This document shows positions 63,662 to 64,000 of a stretch of 64,000 nucleotides of DNA, in pieces; position 1 is the stretch's first letter, and each line of letters starts with the position of its first letter. A program made the translations under genes and the position numbers. The stretch comes from Rhizomicrobium palustre (GTDB taxonomy: Bacteria; Pseudomonadota; Alphaproteobacteria; Micropepsales; Micropepsaceae), in the NCBI RefSeq assembly GCF_011761565.1, contig NZ_JAASRM010000001.1:558139-622138 (forward strand), given 5' to 3'. Below the pieces are notes generated by a model. The model ran no database searches, had not been told where the DNA came from, and saw only the letters and a program-made list of their open reading frames with translations.

Positions 63662-64000
63662 TTTGGAGCCACTGCGGGCGGATATAACGTATACGGACGT
63701 TCTCCGCGGGGATGTGCCCCCAAACACCGCCCCCCCCAAACCACCAACCGCCAGGGCGGGGTGGCCCGCCCCTCCTCCGCTTGCGCTGCCAGGCGGCCCC
63801 AAACCCGGCCGGAACTGGCCCGTTCCGAGGCGGCCCGGCAGGGAGAGTGCGCCAAGGGCCGATTATTTTTTTACATCGCGATGGGCTCTTAAAATCACTG
63901 AACGCGGTGTTCAACCGCCGAGCAGGCCTGAAATAACAACAAAATTAGGCGTTCAGCCCCCTCGGAAGACCCGCCTCGCCCCTTGGTCAGGGTGCCCTGC
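63662..64000. other. Gene-free end of the window
   Basis: I see no coding sequence I can support in the last 340 bases. The region is GC-rich with a C-rich stretch near 63730 and a T-run near 63865. A gene beginning beyond 64000 cannot be judged. Confidence 0.5.

Noticed and set aside
62235..63914. Long minus-strand open frame antisense to the beta-helix gene (559 codons)
   Set aside because: It is the high-GC mirror of a real gene with signal peptide and repeats; its translation is Arg/His/Ala-rich without domains and it has no start signal.

Overview
The window is GC-rich chromosomal DNA from an alphaproteobacterium. The genus is not determined. Evidence: a TonB-dependent receptor of the Caulobacter/Xanthomonas polymer type beside a mannan-degrading gene set, the guaB-guaA arrangement, small Gram-negative envelope proteins, and dispersed inverted repeats (CCCTCCCCTTGAGGGAGGG and GTCATCCCGG types) common in this class. 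No plasmid, phage or complete insertion sequence was seen.

Layout. (1) 0.3-7.9 kb: an operon for a MacAB/FtsX-type ABC exporter (adaptor, ATPase, permease) ending in a truncated TetR gene. It diverges from a sigma-54 activator and its sensor kinase, and the shared spacer holds a consensus -24/-12 promoter with upstream half-sites. (2) 8.0-12.7 kb: a four-gene minus-strand unit with LspA-like and Lgt-like lipoprotein-processing enzymes, an unrecognised 852-residue protein with two cysteine-poor thioredoxin-like regions, and a LamG lipoprotein. This is the strongest candidate for an undescribed system. (3) 13-19 kb: a SemiSWEET, a decayed peroxiredoxin-like gene, and a TlpA-DUF4266-DUF3570-ApbE operon behind an OmpR-type two-component pair. 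(4) 19-23.7 kb: purine synthesis (guaB, an RNA methyltransferase, guaA), with a possible attenuator in the guaB leader. (5) 23.9-25.5 kb: an AT-richer DUF4062 gene, a large inverted repeat and small membrane proteins.

(6) 25.8-40 kb: mixed housekeeping and accessory genes: an AMP-forming ligase, a hexapeptide acetyltransferase, YbaK, an XRE regulator, GNAT, SDR, a zinc dehydrogenase, a DUF885 peptidase, a formate/nitrite channel, rlmE, Ppx/GppA, a methyltransferase, GIY-YIG and tRNA-Gln(CUG). (7) 40-50 kb: catalase, dinB, YceI, DUF72, a molybdenum hydroxylase pair, small membrane proteins and CYTH-CHAD. (8) 50-60 kb: a mannan-utilisation locus with GH26 mannanase, GH130 phosphorylase, TonB-dependent receptor, a cupin protein resembling mannose-6-phosphate isomerases, and a LacI-type regulator fused to an IS5-type transposase N-terminal domain. 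Candidate LacI operators lie upstream of the receptor. (9) 60.2-63.6 kb: a Sel1-repeat envelope protein overlapping a secreted beta-helix protein.

The mannan genes form one plausible pathway: GH26 cuts mannan at the cell surface or in the periplasm, the receptor imports oligosaccharides, GH130 phosphorolyses mannosyl-glucose, and the LacI protein senses an intermediate. The epimerase GH130 would need is not in the window. All starts, domain assignments and site calls were made by eye. No database search was run.
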